From the NCBI GenBank assembly GCA_035079385.1, contig JAVHKY010000054.1:14922501-14986500 (forward strand): a DNA stretch of 64,000 bases. The letters are read 5' to 3'. Source of the stretch: Aspidiotus rigidus. Its lineage: Eukaryota > Arthropoda > Insecta > Hemiptera > Diaspididae. Below the pieces are notes generated by a model. The model saw nothing but the letters and a program-made list of their open reading frames with translations. It ran no database searches and was not told the origin of the DNA. Of this stretch, positions 1-11,278 are shown piece by piece (positions within the stretch are counted from its first letter, which is position 1; every line of letters begins with the position of its first letter). The position numbers and the translations under genes are program-made.

Positions 1-888
1 GTGATACTTCACATAAAAAACGATGATAGAACTCTGAGAAGAGCAGCTTTCCAAAATGGCGGATCGGTCTTCTGGTAAAAGGCGAATAACTCATATTGTG
101 TGGGTCACATTTTCTACTTTTCTTTTTTTAAATAAAAGAAAATGAGGCCCCGAATAATACATCCAACTTCCTAGCTCCCAAAAATCAATGTTTTGCAAAT
201 ATCTTGAAAAATTGGGCATCAATCATGAAAAGTTACAGATAAAAAATATTCTTCGTGAAATTTGTTATAAAAAATACCATACAAACTTTGATATGCATTC
301 AATTATCAGCTTAAAAAGTTCGTCGAAAGTTGGGAACTTTGGGAAAAAGTCAATTTTTCAGCAATAAATATCTAAAAAATCAAACACGAATGAAATAAAA
401 TTTCAAACAAAATCTATTATTGAAAAATTCTAACTGCAAATTAGATTGACTAAACTCTCATCCAAACTTTGTCGAAAGTTCTGAGTTTCTGGAAGGAAAT
501 CGATTATTCTAGGGTGTCCAGTTTGTCACTTTTGAGTGACTTGGTCACTTTTTTAGGCTTCTTAAAGAAAATAGTCACTTTTTCATCCATACTTGAAAAT
601 CACAAGTTTTTTTGGTATTGACATCACTTGGTATGTGTTTGATTGGGGATCTCTCTTTCTTTCTTTTTTCTATCTGGTATCCTCGTATCTTGCTTTTCAT
701 ACCACTTGGAGCCTTTTTTTTTTTTTTGATAATGCAGTTACTGTTTGGACCAATTGAGCGTTTCCTTCTTTTCATCAGTCCAATTATTATTATTTATTAA
801 CAAAAAAATGTTTTGGGACACACCATTTGCATCATACATGTTTTTAACTAAAAATAATTCGAATTAAATATTTAAAAAAAAAAACACT

Positions 889-1336
889 CAGCTGTTGCTC
901 ATGAAGTTGATTGAATTGATTTTATCGTACAGTGAACTAAAAAGAAAAAACAAGAGTTTGAATCAAAAAAACTCCATAGTTACCAAACAAAATATTAAAT
1001 CATTTTGTAATCAAACATTCATATTGTAAAATCTTACAGCAGCAATATAGTATTCACTTATATATAGAAGGCCGTATTAGAGGCTGTTTGTTCCTAATAA
1101 TGGAAAACTGAATAACTAAGTGATTGTATCACTCATGAGGAAGCGTATAAGGTTATAAGAGTTTGTAGGATACGGGATGTTGCTGTAAGATTTTACATAA
1201 TTATTATGAATGTTTAATTATAAAATTATTTAATATTTTATTTAGTAAACAGAGTTTTTTCAATTCAAACTCTTGTGTTTTTCTTTTTAGTTCAGTTATG
1301 ATAAACTCAATTCAATCAACTTCATGAGCAACACCG
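889..1336. repeat. Inner palindromic element inside the foldback copy 1
   Basis: The segment starts CTGTTGCTCATGAAGTTGAT and ends with the reverse complement of the same sequence. Each arm is about 90 bases (up to the ACTCTTG... motif), then come more loosely inverted interior sequences including TTACAGCAGCAATAT against ATGTTGCTGTAAGATTTTAC. The equivalent structure occurs at 9297-9736 in the second copy, so it was already present before the larger element amplified. It may be an older MITE nested in the larger element, or part of its own structure. Confidence 0.6.
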
Positions 1337-1439
1337 GATTCTTTTTTTTAAATATTTTATATTTACATTGTGTTCTAGAATAAATAATTCAAAATAATTA
1401 GCAGATATTCAAAAATCTATTTTGTGTGGTTTTAAGAGA

Positions 1440-1620
1440 TTGCAGCGCCATGTGCGGATGAACAGCTTGAATATTATTTTAATTTTGTTTAAAGTACAGC
1501 AACATCAACGTGCATGTCGGCAAACGGCAAATCAGGTACAATTCCTCATCAAGATTTCATTCCTCTGACTGCAACTAGGCCACTGAACTGTTATCGGCAT
1601 CACTTACCAATAAGAATACT

Positions 1621-1652
<32 letters not shown>

Positions 1653-1654
1653 AA
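1440..1654 (+). repeat. Retroposon-like segment ending in a (TAAA)n tail
   Basis: A GC-richer stretch (ATTGCAGCGCCATGTG... to CCAATAAGAATACT) ends in about eight TAAA units at 1622-1654. The second foldback copy has the same segment at about 9798-10205 with fewer TAAA units and a MITE insertion in the middle. A short-repeat 3' tail is typical of RTE/CR1-type retrotransposons and the SINEs they mobilise, so this may be a SINE or a 3' retrotransposon end. No coding sequence or pol III box was recognised. Tail-length variation between the copies fits microsatellite slippage. Confidence 0.4.
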
Positions 1655-2678
1655 GTATTCAATGTGATTCCTACAGATTTTTTTTCAATGTTGAAGCTCA
1701 CAATAGACTTTTTATGATGACCATTAACTTTACAATAAAGTTGTAGTGAATTTTGTGAGAATCACTTTTGGGTTAGTTAAAACTTTTCCTCATTAAAGCT
1801 CTAGTTTGGAGGATATTTGAAAACAACCACTTTCCTTCCAAACGCTCAGAACTTCCGACAATTTTTAAAAGGAAGTTTAAGTAGTCCATTTTACAGACAA
1901 TTACAAAAGGAACATTTTTTGTTTGAAAGTTTTTCTTATTGAATCTCAGTTCTCCAAAATATTCACTATGAATCGATTTTTTCGGATGCTCACAACTTTT
2001 AGAAACTTTTCAAGATTATAACCAGACTGACAATGAAGTTCAGATGGTCTGTGATGAAGTAAACTTCATGGAAAATATTTTTTGTTTGGAACTCCTTCTT
2101 ATTAGAATAGGCCTAGCTTATTTTTTTTGTAATATTTGACAAGAATGGATTTCCTTCCAAAAGTTCAGAACTTTCGACAAACTTCGGATGAAAGTTTAAG
2201 CAATCTATTTTGCAGTTAAAATTTTTCAATAAAAAGTTTTTGTTTGAAATTTTATTTCATTTGTGTTTGGTTTTCTAGATATTTATTGCTGAAAAATTTA
2301 CTTTTTCCCGAAGTTCTCAACTTTTGACGAACTTTTTAAGCTGATAATTGGACGCATAGCGAAGTTTGAGTGGTATTTTCTATAACAAATTTCACGAGGA
2401 ACATGTTTTATCTGAAACTTTTCATGATTGCTACCCAATTTTTCAAGATATTTGCAAAACATTGATTTTAGGGGGCTAGAACGTGCCACAGAAAATTTAT
2501 TAGGATGTGAGATGCGGGAAGTTGGATATGTTATTCGGGGCCTTATTTTCTTTTATTGAAAAAGAGAAGTAAAAAATTTGACCCACACAATATGAGTTAC
2601 TCGCCTTTTACCAGAAGACCGATTCTCCATTTTGAAATTGGCCGCCATTTTGGAAAGCTACTCTTTTCAGATGTTTTT

Positions 2679-3900
2679 AGTTATATCATTTATTGCGACC
2701 ATGAAGAGGAAGACGCTGAATACTGATCCTTGCGGGACACCGTTTTGTATTGTGTGGGGGATGAGGTCTTATCTTGGATTCTTACTGTTATGAATCTGTT
2801 TTCGAGGAATGTTTTGAGGATGTTAGGGAGGTTGCCACGTAGACCGTGGTCGAATAATTTTTTATAATGAGATGTCTCCAGACTCGGGGGAAAGCTTGTT
2901 CGAGGTCGAAGAAGACTGTGTATAGGCTAGATTTAGATAGGCTTGCGTCTTGTATGCAGTATTGTAAGTCAGCTAGGGCAAGTTGGGTGCTTCTTTTCTT
3001 ACGTGAGCCGAACTGATATTCAGAGACGAGGTTATTAGATTCGAGGTACTATATAAGTCTTTTGTTGCGAATTTTTTCGAATATTTTTCGGAGTACACCT
3101 GTTAGAGCTATAGGGCGGTAGGAGGAGGCCAAAAGTGGGTCTGATTCTGGTTTAAGTAGTGGGATGATGATGGCTAGTTTCCACTGCTGGGGATATTGAC
3201 TTGTTTGAAAATTTGGTTGTATAGTTTAAGGAGATAGTTTATGGAATTTTCGTGTAGGTTTTTGAGCATGCATGAATGGATGTTTTCTGTCAGGACCTGG
3301 TGATGAATTTTTAAGTCTGCCCTGATGACGATGTTCAGTTCGAGAAGAGTTATGGGTAGATTGTAAGGAGTGTTTGTGTTTTCAGTGGAGAAGTTGATTG
3401 GAGAGGCTTCTTCAGCTAATTTTTGAAGTCTGAAAGTTTCGTCGTAGTTTTCGTCAGATGAGACCGATTTATAGTGGGAGGCGAGAATTTCCGCGATATC
3501 AAGGGGGTCAGTTGCGATTTGATCTTGGTTTTGATCTGTGTGATGTAGTGTGCTTGTTTCTTCCCCGTTAACCTCTTAATATTGCTCCACAAAATGGAGT
3601 CGGGAACGGGCTTATCTATGGTCGACAAGAATAAGCTCCAGGACCGTTTTTTGCTAGAATTGATTAGAACTCTCGCTTTTGCTCTTAGTTTTTTATATTC
3701 GATGAAATCGGATTGTTGCCGGGATGAGTTATACTTACGAAGGGCTTTCTTACGATTTTTAATAGCTAGTTTTGTTAGTTATTCTACGTCACATGATTCA
3801 TTTTGTAGTTTATCGTTCACACCCTTGAAAATGCAGTTGTGCCACTACAAAACGTATGGTTGTGGTAGTGAAGCTAATTTTAATCATCATTTCATTCTTT
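2679..3900 (-). pseudogene. Non-LTR retrotransposon reverse transcriptase fragment (Jockey/I-like), decayed
   Basis: Read on the minus strand from about 3900 down, broken frames give the order expected of a Jockey/I-type RT: a basic pre-RT stretch (ARVLINSSKKRSW), then STIDKPVPDSILWSNIKRLT, then NYRPIALTGVLRKIFEKI, then SEYQFGSRKKRSTQLALADL, then FFDLEQAFPRVWRH (catalytic motif A), then NGVPQGSVFSVFLF (motif B). The sequence stops at 2679, before the YADD motif, at the border with the foldback element. Several frameshifts and stops separate these blocks, so it is not functional. The endonuclease domain upstream and the C-terminal domain are missing. The clade is judged from motif wording only; I/Jockey is likely, CR1 possible. 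Confidence 0.75.
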
Positions 3901-6045
3901 CACACACCACGGGAAAATTATACTAATCAGGTAAACTCAAAAAAAAAAATAATATTTTAGTTCGTATATACGTCAAGTGAAATTTTATCGTGAGTATATA
4001 AATCTTATCCTTCCAAAAAATATATTTCAACGAATTCTCCGAAACTATTCGCGTACGGTAATTCGTACTTTCTCGTATTTTCATTCTCTTTTGTAACAAT
4101 ATTATTTCAATTTCGTCAGAATTTATTAAATAGAACAAAAATATGAAATGAACGCATCATTGTGTAGTCGTCGTTTCATCTTCAAAAAAACGATGATTAC
4201 GTAATACACATGAGTAATATATATACGAAGGGATAATCGCTACGTATCGTTATATTAAGTGTACCTTATGTTCTAAATTGACAGACAAATTTCGCATTCT
4301 TCAGTAATGTTCTCTAAAGCTGTTTCCCCGTTCCTATAAAATTTTTAAAGAATTCTTCGTAGTCCCTACTGACTGAGTACACAATACTATGTAACCTCGT
4401 CTTTGGTGGAGTACGAAAGAGAAAATTTTATTTCTCTTTTCTCAGAAATTGAGTTTTATATAAATGTTCGTAACTCTCATATTCGTTTTTAAACAATCTA
4501 GGTTTTCTTGATATTGAGAATCGATGATGCTGCGCACCTATACAGAATGAAAAAACTTTAGTTAATTACATCTCCTGAAATACGTTGCTCTATCGTCTAC
4601 TTTTGAGTGATTGCTTTTGTCATTCTTGTCGAACACTATCAGTTGTCGCATGAAAGATAGACAGCCGCATTCTGCGTATTCGTTTAAAAATATGCTGAAG
4701 AACTCGCTTTTTATACGGCTTCGTCGTGATACCGATACAGTATTGATCGTAAACACACTCTTCTTAAATGAGCGACAGAAAAGTTCACATTGTCTGATAT
4801 TCGAGTACTTATTGTTAGTTCATCATCCGTGTATTCCTACCAATATTTATAGCGGTAACTTCACCCCTGGTGCTCAGGAAATGGTTGCTTTAAGAAATAT
4901 ACCGCTATTTCCTAAGGGAGAAGGGGTTCTGACGCCTTAATTGGTCGATTCGTGTAATGAGAAACTTGATCACCTAAGGTCACATAGCGTCGCGGGTAGG
5001 AAACAATAGATATAAGCTCGTCGATTCAGCATAGACTTACATCACGACCTAGTGCATAAACTTGGACTGAAATCGATAAAGAGAACTGAAATTTTACGTT
5101 TGATGATGGGTATAATAATAAGTCGACGGGGAAGCACGTAAGCCAAAAATCTTCCTGTGATAACGTTATTTACTGATATCATTCGTATATTTCAGTGAGT
5201 CCCTAAATTGGTTCAAGATCATAATGAAATTTGTTTCGTCGCATATGCAATTTCTCTTCTACGTAAACGAATTTAAGTTAAAAATCCTCACAGCTGATGA
5301 CGTTAAAACCTCTTTTAGGTTCTTGTCCATGAGGTCCACAGCTTCTTCAAGCCCCCTTCCCTCCATGATATTAAAATTCTTTTCGAACTCTCTGGCTAAT
5401 CATATCTCTGTCCTAATATATTTGTACACCTTGAAGCTAACTCCTCTCTGTAGGAGTTGAAATTAAAAATTTCTTCAAATCTTTCGATGACGTCTAAATT
5501 CAAACTCGTAACATTCTCGAGTCTCTCCTGCAATTTTCCTAAATCATCACTGCGGAGGTTTAGCTTGAAGTTTTTCGGACAAGGTCATCGGCTGGGCTAG
5601 AATTAGTATATGCTACGTTGAGGGACGTAGAGAGGGAACTACAGAAGGTGAAGGTAAATACGGTGGAGAGAGGCAAGGTTTTGAGTTTGCTCTACGAGAC
5701 ATCAACGTGAATTCACTCTCCTGATAGCGATTGACCTAAGGTCTACATTGGCTACTCTGGAACCTGACCTACATAGTGTGAAAAGATGGGGAAGAGTAAA
5801 GCCCGATGATCTCAATCTAATTTTAAACTCGTCCCTATTCCATTGGCACTTGGCACGGCGTAACTTTAACCTAATTTCTTAGATAGCGACTGAGTATCCA
5901 AAGATTTTGTGATTATTTCATTCAGTCAGTCTAATCCTGATGTCAGTGTACTATTCCTTTTTCAATATTAGTGCTCTATGTACACCTCACTCACTCATTA
6001 TTAGTTCCGATAATCACTGTACCAGATAGATGACAAAGCCTGAAT
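3901..6045. other. No gene recognised
   Basis: AT-rich, stop-dense sequence on both strands. Small ORFs at 3923-4138, 4562-4940 and 5224-5460 resemble no family I know and lack splice or start context. Around 5580-5760 there is a short purine-rich, GC-richer stretch with no recognised identity. Confidence 0.5.
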
Positions 6046-6458
6046 CGTCGTTGGATTGGAAAAAACCTCCTACCTATGTGCCATTTTTTGAGAAATGCAC
6101 TTTTTTATATGGTTGGACGTGGAATTTCAAGGCGCATCGACTGGAAAAATCCCCTATGTGCTAACTTCAAAATTACGCCGGTAGGAGCGGTTTTGAATAC
6201 CTCCTATGTGCAGAGCAAACCTGGTATGTGCAATATTTAGGGCCAGGAATTCCTCCTATGTGCATTTACCGCCCAAAACCGCCGTATTTTAGAGAATTTT
6301 GAAAATTTTCTATTACTACTGTATCAAAGAAGCTTTTCCACATTTAATGGGACGTTCCCAAAGTATTTTGGCCTTCTTTTCACAAAATAATCAGTTTTTT
6401 GCTCCTCCTGTAAAATTTTATTTTTGCCACATAAGAGGTTTTTTCCGATCCAACGACG
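6046..6458. mobile_element. MITE with 24-bp terminal inverted repeats
   Basis: The left end CGTCGTTGGATTGGAAAAAA matches the reverse complement of the right end with one mismatch (GGATCGG) over about 24 bases (CGTCGTTGGATYGGAAAAAACCTC). The interior repeats a short motif, CCTCCTATGTGC and variants, about five times in one orientation. No clear target-site duplication could be settled (AA is possible), so the superfamily stays open. The ORF at 6299-6490 inside it is not a gene. Confidence 0.7.
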
Positions 6459-6489
6459 AAATGTTTTTTTCAAGTACTAAGCTATACTA

Positions 6490-6552
6490 GGAATCGATAC
6501 GTTTTTGAATCTTACGGTTATCTATTATGATAAGATATACTCTCGAAGAGTA
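6490..6552 (-). repeat. PLE 5'-leader fragment with hairpin (minus strand)
   Basis: The hairpin TACTC-TCGAA-GAGTA at 6538-6552, with its flank read on the minus strand (AACCGTAAGATTCAAAAACG), matches the leader at 14030-14095 and at 59262-59310. It sits head to head with the plus-strand PLE fossil that starts about 40 bases further on. This copies the inverted arrangement of the younger PLE copies in the window. Confidence 0.5.
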
Positions 6553-6591
6553 AAAGAACCAGATACAAAGACCGCGCCCCCATCTAAAAAA

Positions 6592-7642
6592 TCAGAAGAC
6601 ATTAGCAAACGTTGTGGCTGATTTAGCAGTGAAAATCGGCCCTGGTATGAATCTTCAGAAAAAATGTTCCCAAAATGGTCCGTAATACTCCCCTCCCTTG
6701 CATAAGTGAGCAGGGAATGAATTGATCATAGGTTTGAGGAGGAAGATTAGTTATTACTATAGCTAACAAAGGTAATGCCGTCGAGGATATGGAGAAGTCT
6801 TGCTACGTCTCCAAGGACTACAATGTGCTTGGCCAATGTGGAGCTAAGGAGAACCTTCTTTTCAATTTTCCAAAATTTGTCAAAGAGGCTGGACAATTTA
6901 TTAATGGTAGTGAGGTCATCATTAAGAGAGCCATTTTAGAACCTAATCCGGTTCCTCCCCTCCTTTACGCACCAAGAAAGTATGCCAACGCGGCCGGTCG
7001 TCTCGTTTGTTTCCTCTCCGACCTACTCCCTCGCTAAATTCCTAGATAGATGTGGAGTCTCCCTACTCAGTTAAGAACTTGGGTACCCTGGCTGACAAAT
7101 TGAAGGACACATGTGTTCCCCCATGGTCAATTTTATGTTCGTTTGTTGTTGTTGGGCTATTCCCCAACATCCTTAAGGCTATCACCATGCAACAGATAGG
7201 AGACTTGCTTGTTAAATCTAGTAGAATTTGATGAATTTTTCGACCTTTCGAAGGTCTGCTGGTCGCCTGAATTCTGAAAATTTGATGGGAAATTCTTCGA
7301 GTTCCCCGAGGAGGTGGGGATCCCTATTGGTTCCCCTTTTGATTCTTTCATCTCAGAAGTCTTCACGTCCAAATTCGAGCTTGACCTATTCTCCTCGGGT
7401 CGGGAGTTTTTGAATCACAGACGGTGTCCGCGAATTCGGTATTTACCGTGAAAGCACTTCGACCGACATCTAATAGTTTGATCCATCGCCTCACTCACAT
7501 CCCTCTGAGTGAGGTTGCTTTTCATAAAAAACTCGTGACGATAAAGCATCTGGCTACAGTGAATCAGGTCAAGGTGGACATCGACCTTATGGTCAGTAGG
7601 AGACTGACAAGGAAAAGTCTCGATTCTACGACTTATACTTAG
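6592..7642 (+). pseudogene. Penelope-like element fossil: broken reverse transcriptase
   Basis: Broken plus-strand frames follow the protein of the intact PLE at 27035-29080: LANVVADLAVKIGPGMN (6600), KGNAV and SCYVSKDYNVLGQCGAKENL (6789-6850), LEPNPVPPLLYA (6940), SFVVVGLFPNILKAITMQ (7138-7190), EEVGIPIGSPFDSFISEVF (7308-7360) and HRLTHIPLSEVAFHKKL (7480-7540). The catalytic aspartate of RT motif A (FDVVGLFPSIP in the intact copy) is valine here. The YVDD segment is lost by a deletion around 7410-7440. Many stops and frameshifts are present and the GIY-YIG domain is absent. It is clearly dead and older than the 26-29 kb and 55-58 kb copies. Confidence 0.85.
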
Positions 7643-8322
7643 ATATTAAAAAAAACCAACCCACACGGGTAGAAATATTCATCAGCTTTCCAACCAGCCC
7701 TATCACGTTAAATTCAATACTGCTGTAAAGTTAAAAGTAGGTTAGCTCAAGGTCAGTAATTCGAGATTTCACGATGAGCTTAAGTTAGACCTAAGGGACT
7801 CGAACTCGCAGATTTCTGGACCAGTCAATATGTTGTATGCTAGTACAGGGAAACTCGGCCTCTCGGATTTCGAATACTGGAGTGGGATGCCGAAGTCCAG
7901 CATAATCTAGTATTGCTAAACATAGTTCAAGCCTGGTATAGGCTAGTATAAGTACAGCCTGACATAGGCATAATGTGCTAGATCTAATTTAAAGCCGTAT
8001 AATGCAATTAAGGCTAGCTTAAGCGTAGTTTAAAGCTAGTATAGCCCAATATAATCTACGGTAGGACACGGAAAATCGAACTCGATTTCCAGATTGGATC
8101 GAGGATTCGAGATTCTGAGCCCGTAAACGGGAGGGGGATGTCTTACAGGGAGGAACAACACAGACTCGCAGATTTCCAATAGTGGGCTGGAAGGTGCACG
8201 GAGGCAATCAGAGACTTGTATGAGACAAAGTCGTTTTTCAAAATTGTGTTCCAATGACTGCAACGGAAGCAAAAGCTAGTTTCAAGAACCTAAAAAAAGT
8301 GAATAAAAGCCTCAATTTCCAA
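7643..8322. other. No gene; degenerate TAGTATA/AGCCTAG-rich sequence
   Basis: About 7840-8050 is rich in short variants of 'ctagtataggcctag', a loosely repeated motif seen again near 26200-26330 and 48270-48330. No convincing ORF, splice pattern or RNA gene was found. Confidence 0.45.
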
Positions 8323-9296
8323 TAGTCCATGGGCCAGTGGTTTTTGGTACCACGTGGGGGGACAAAGCGTCACTTTGGGATATGTTAGTAGGAGCTTGAC
8401 ATAAAAAACGATGATAGACATCTGAGAAGAGCAGCTTTTCAAAATGGCGAATCGGACTTCTGGTAAAAGGCGAATAACTCATATTGTGTGGGTCAAATTT
8501 TCTACTTTTCTTTTTTTAAATAAAAGAAAATAAGGCCCCGAATAATACATCCAACTTCCTAGCTCCCAAAAATCAATGTTGTGCAAATATCTTGAAAAAT
8601 TGGGCATCAATCATGAAAAGTTACAGATGAAAAATATTCCTCGTGAAATTTGTTCTAAAAAATACCATACAAACTTTGATATGCGTCCAATTATCACCTT
8701 AAAAAGTTCGTCGAAAGTTGGGAACTTTGGGAAAAAGTCAATTTTTCAGCAATAAATATCTAAAAAATCAAACACGAATGAAATAAAATTTCAAACAAAA
8801 ACTATTATTGAAAAATTGTAACTGCAAAATAGATTGACTAAACTATCATCCAAACTTCGTCGAATGTTCTGAGTTTTTGGAAGGAAATTGATTATTCTAG
8901 GGTGTCCAGTTTGTCATTTTTGAGTGACTTGGTCACTTTTTTAGGCTTTAGTCATTTTTAGGCCCTTTTTAAAGAAAATAGTCATCCATACTTGAAAATC
9001 ACAAGTTTTTTCGGTGTTGACATCACTTGGCATATGTTTGACCGCGGATCTTTCTTTCTTTCTTTTTTCTATCTGGTACCCTCGTATCTCGCTTCCCATA
9101 CCACTTGGAGCCTTTTTTTTTTTTTTTTTAGATAATGCAGTTACTTTTTGGACCAATTGAGCGTTTCCTTCTTTTCATCAATCCAATTATTATAAATTAT
9201 TAACAAAAAAATGTTTTGGGACACACCGTTTGCATCATACATATTTTTAACTAAAAATAATTCAAATTAAATGTTAAAAAAAAAAAAAAAAAACAC

Positions 9297-9736
9297 TCAG
9301 CTGTTGCTCATGAAGTTGATTGAATTGACTTTATCGTAAGTGAACTAAAAAGAAAAAACAAGAGTTTGAATCAAAAAACTCTATAGTTACCAAACAAAAT
9401 ATTCAATCATTTTATAATCAAACATTCATATGTAAAATCTTACAGCAGCAATATAGTATTCACTTATATAGAAGGTAATCGTAGAGGCTGTTTGTTCCCA
9501 ATATAATGGAAAACTGAATAACTAAGTGATTGTATCTCTCATGAGGAAGCGTAAGGTTATAAGAGTTTGTAGGATACGGGTATGTTGCTGTAAGATTTTA
9601 CATATGAATGTTTAATTATAAAATTATTTAATATATTATTTAGTAAACAGAGTTTTTTCAATTCAAACTCTTGTGTTTTTCTTTTTAGTTCAGTTATGAT
9701 AAACTCAATTCAATCAACTTCATGAGCAACACCGGA
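9297..9736. repeat. Inner palindromic element inside foldback copy 2
   Basis: This is the counterpart of 889-1336. The arms begin CTCAGCTGTTGCTCATGAAG and end with the inverse near ATCAACTTCATGAGCAACAC. Small indels distinguish it from copy 1, for example loss of part of the AT-rich stretch that follows the right arm in copy 1. Confidence 0.6.
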
Positions 9737-9899
9737 GTAAATAATTCAAAATAATTAGCAGATATTCAAAAATCTATTTTGTGTGGTTTTAAAAGATTGC
9801 AGCGCCATGTGGGGATGAACAGCTTGAATATTATTTTAATTTTGTTCAAAGTACAGCAACATCAACGCGCATGTCGGCAAACGGCTAATTAGGTACAAT

Positions 9900-10094
9900 C
9901 AGTGTCGTGCTGGCTCACATTTTGTAGGCCGAGTAATCAGCTCGTCGGGCCCCCAAAAACTATTTTTTTTCGTGCGCGCGGTCAAACTCAAACTTTCAAG
10001 AATTTTCTCGCGGGCGGCCGGGCCCCATAAAACATTCTCAGGCGGTCGGGCCCCCGGGGATCCCCGGTCTCCCGGCCGGGCCAGCACGACACTG
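9900..10094. mobile_element. 195-bp hAT-type MITE with 8-bp target duplication
   Basis: Termini are CAGTGTCGTGCTGGC and its exact reverse complement GCCAGCACGACACTG. The element is flanked by the 8-bp direct repeat GGTACAAT (9892-9899 and 10095-10102). The corresponding position in foldback copy 1 (about 1535-1542) has a single GGTACAAT and no insert, which is a natural empty site. An 8-bp duplication and CAG-type termini point to the hAT superfamily. The interior is strikingly GC-rich (GGGCCCCC, CCCGGGGATCCCCGG) against an AT-rich neighbourhood. Confidence 0.93.
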
Positions 10095-11278
10095 GGTACA
10101 ATTCCTTATCAAGATTTTATTCCTCTGACTGCAACTAGGCCACTGAACTGTTATCGGCATCGCTTACCAATAAGAATACTGTAAATAAATAAATAAATAA
10201 ATAAAAGTATTCAATGTGATTCCTACAGATTTGTTTTCAATGTTGAAGCTCACAAAAGACTTTTTATGATGACCATTAGCTTTACAATAAAGATGTAGTG
10301 AATTTTGTGAGAATCACTTTTGGGTTAAAACTTTTCCTCATTGAAGCTCTAGTTTGGAGGATATTTGGAAACAATCACTTTCCTTCCAAACGCTCAGAAC
10401 TTCCGACAATTTTTAAAAGGAAGTTTAAGTAGTCTATTCTACAGACAATTGCAAAAGGAACATTTTTTGTTTGAAAGTTTTTCTTATTGATTCTTAGTTC
10501 TCCAAAAGATTGACTATGAATCGATTTTTTCGGATGCTCACAACTTTTAGAAGCTTTTCAAGATTATAACTAGACTGACAATGAAGTTCAGATGGTCCGT
10601 GATGAAGTAAAATTCATGAAAAATATTTTTTGTTGGGAACTCCTTCTTATTAGAATAGGCCTAGCTTATTTTTTTGTAATATTTGACAACAATCGATTCC
10701 CTTCCAAAAGTTCAGAACTTTCGACAAACTTCGGAAGAAAGTTTAGGCAATCTTTTTTGCAGTTAAAATTTTTCAATAAAAAGTTTTTGTTTGAAATTTT
10801 ATTTCATTTGTGTTTGGTTTTCTGGATATTTATTGCTGAAAAATTTACTTTTTCCCAAAGTTCTCAACTTTTGACGAACTTTTTAAGCTGATAATTGGAC
10901 GCATAGGGAAGTTGGAGTGGTATTTTCTATAACAAATTTCACGAGAAACATGTTTTATCTGAAACTTTTCATGATTGATGCCCAATTTTTCAAGATATTT
11001 GCAAAACATAGATTTTAGGGAGCTAGAACGTGCCACAGAAAATTTACTTTTCTTTTTCAATAAAAGAAAAGTAAAAAATTTGACCCACACAATATGAGTT
11101 ACTCGCCTTTTACCAGAAGACCGATTCGCCATTTTGAAATTGGCCCCCATTTTGGAAAGCTACTCTTCTCAGATGTCTATCATCGTTTTTTATATCAAGT
11201 ATCACCCCTTCTAACATATCTCAAAGTATCGCTTTGTTCCCCCGAATGGTACCGCATTTTTATATGGCCCATGGACTA

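Larger units (their letters stand above)
1..2678. mobile_element. Foldback-like DNA transposon with long inverted arms, copy 1 (cut at both ends)
   Basis: The first ~500 bases reappear as reverse complement at about 2160-2678; both arms contain the segment running from AACGATGATAG through AAGAGCAGCTTT to a TTTTTCAGCAATAAATATC-like stretch. The same sequence recurs at 8323-11278, where the ends are complete. Here the left end lies before the window and the right end stops at 2678 inside the arm, exactly where an RT fossil begins. The right arm and adjoining interior (about 1800-2480) hold related units of roughly 150-175 bases built around 'cttccaaa-gttcagaacttcgacaaa'. Inverted arms with internal tandem units are typical of foldback or Galileo-type elements; assignment to that group is inference. 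No transposase reading frame is visible, so it is non-autonomous. Short ORFs in it are shadows. Confidence 0.75.
8323..11278. mobile_element. Foldback-like DNA transposon, copy 2, complete ends
   Basis: The left end TAGTCCATGGGCCA and right end GGCCCATGGACTA are inverted. The symmetry continues for hundreds of bases inward: ACAAAGCG then ACTTTGGGATATGTTAG, the ACGATGATAG block, and the whole AAAATTGGGCATCAATCATG segment. TA is present at both ends, so the element proper may start GTCCATGGGCC with a TA duplication. It is about 2.96 kb, shares its whole interior with copy 1, and carries a 195-bp hAT MITE that copy 1 lacks. No transposase frame is present. Long inverted arms plus internal ~155-175-base units suggest a foldback architecture; the mobilising transposase is unknown. 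Confidence 0.8.

Noticed and set aside
9899..10184. GC-rich ORFs over the 195-bp MITE
   Set aside because: Frames are open only because of the GC-rich, stop-poor non-coding MITE.
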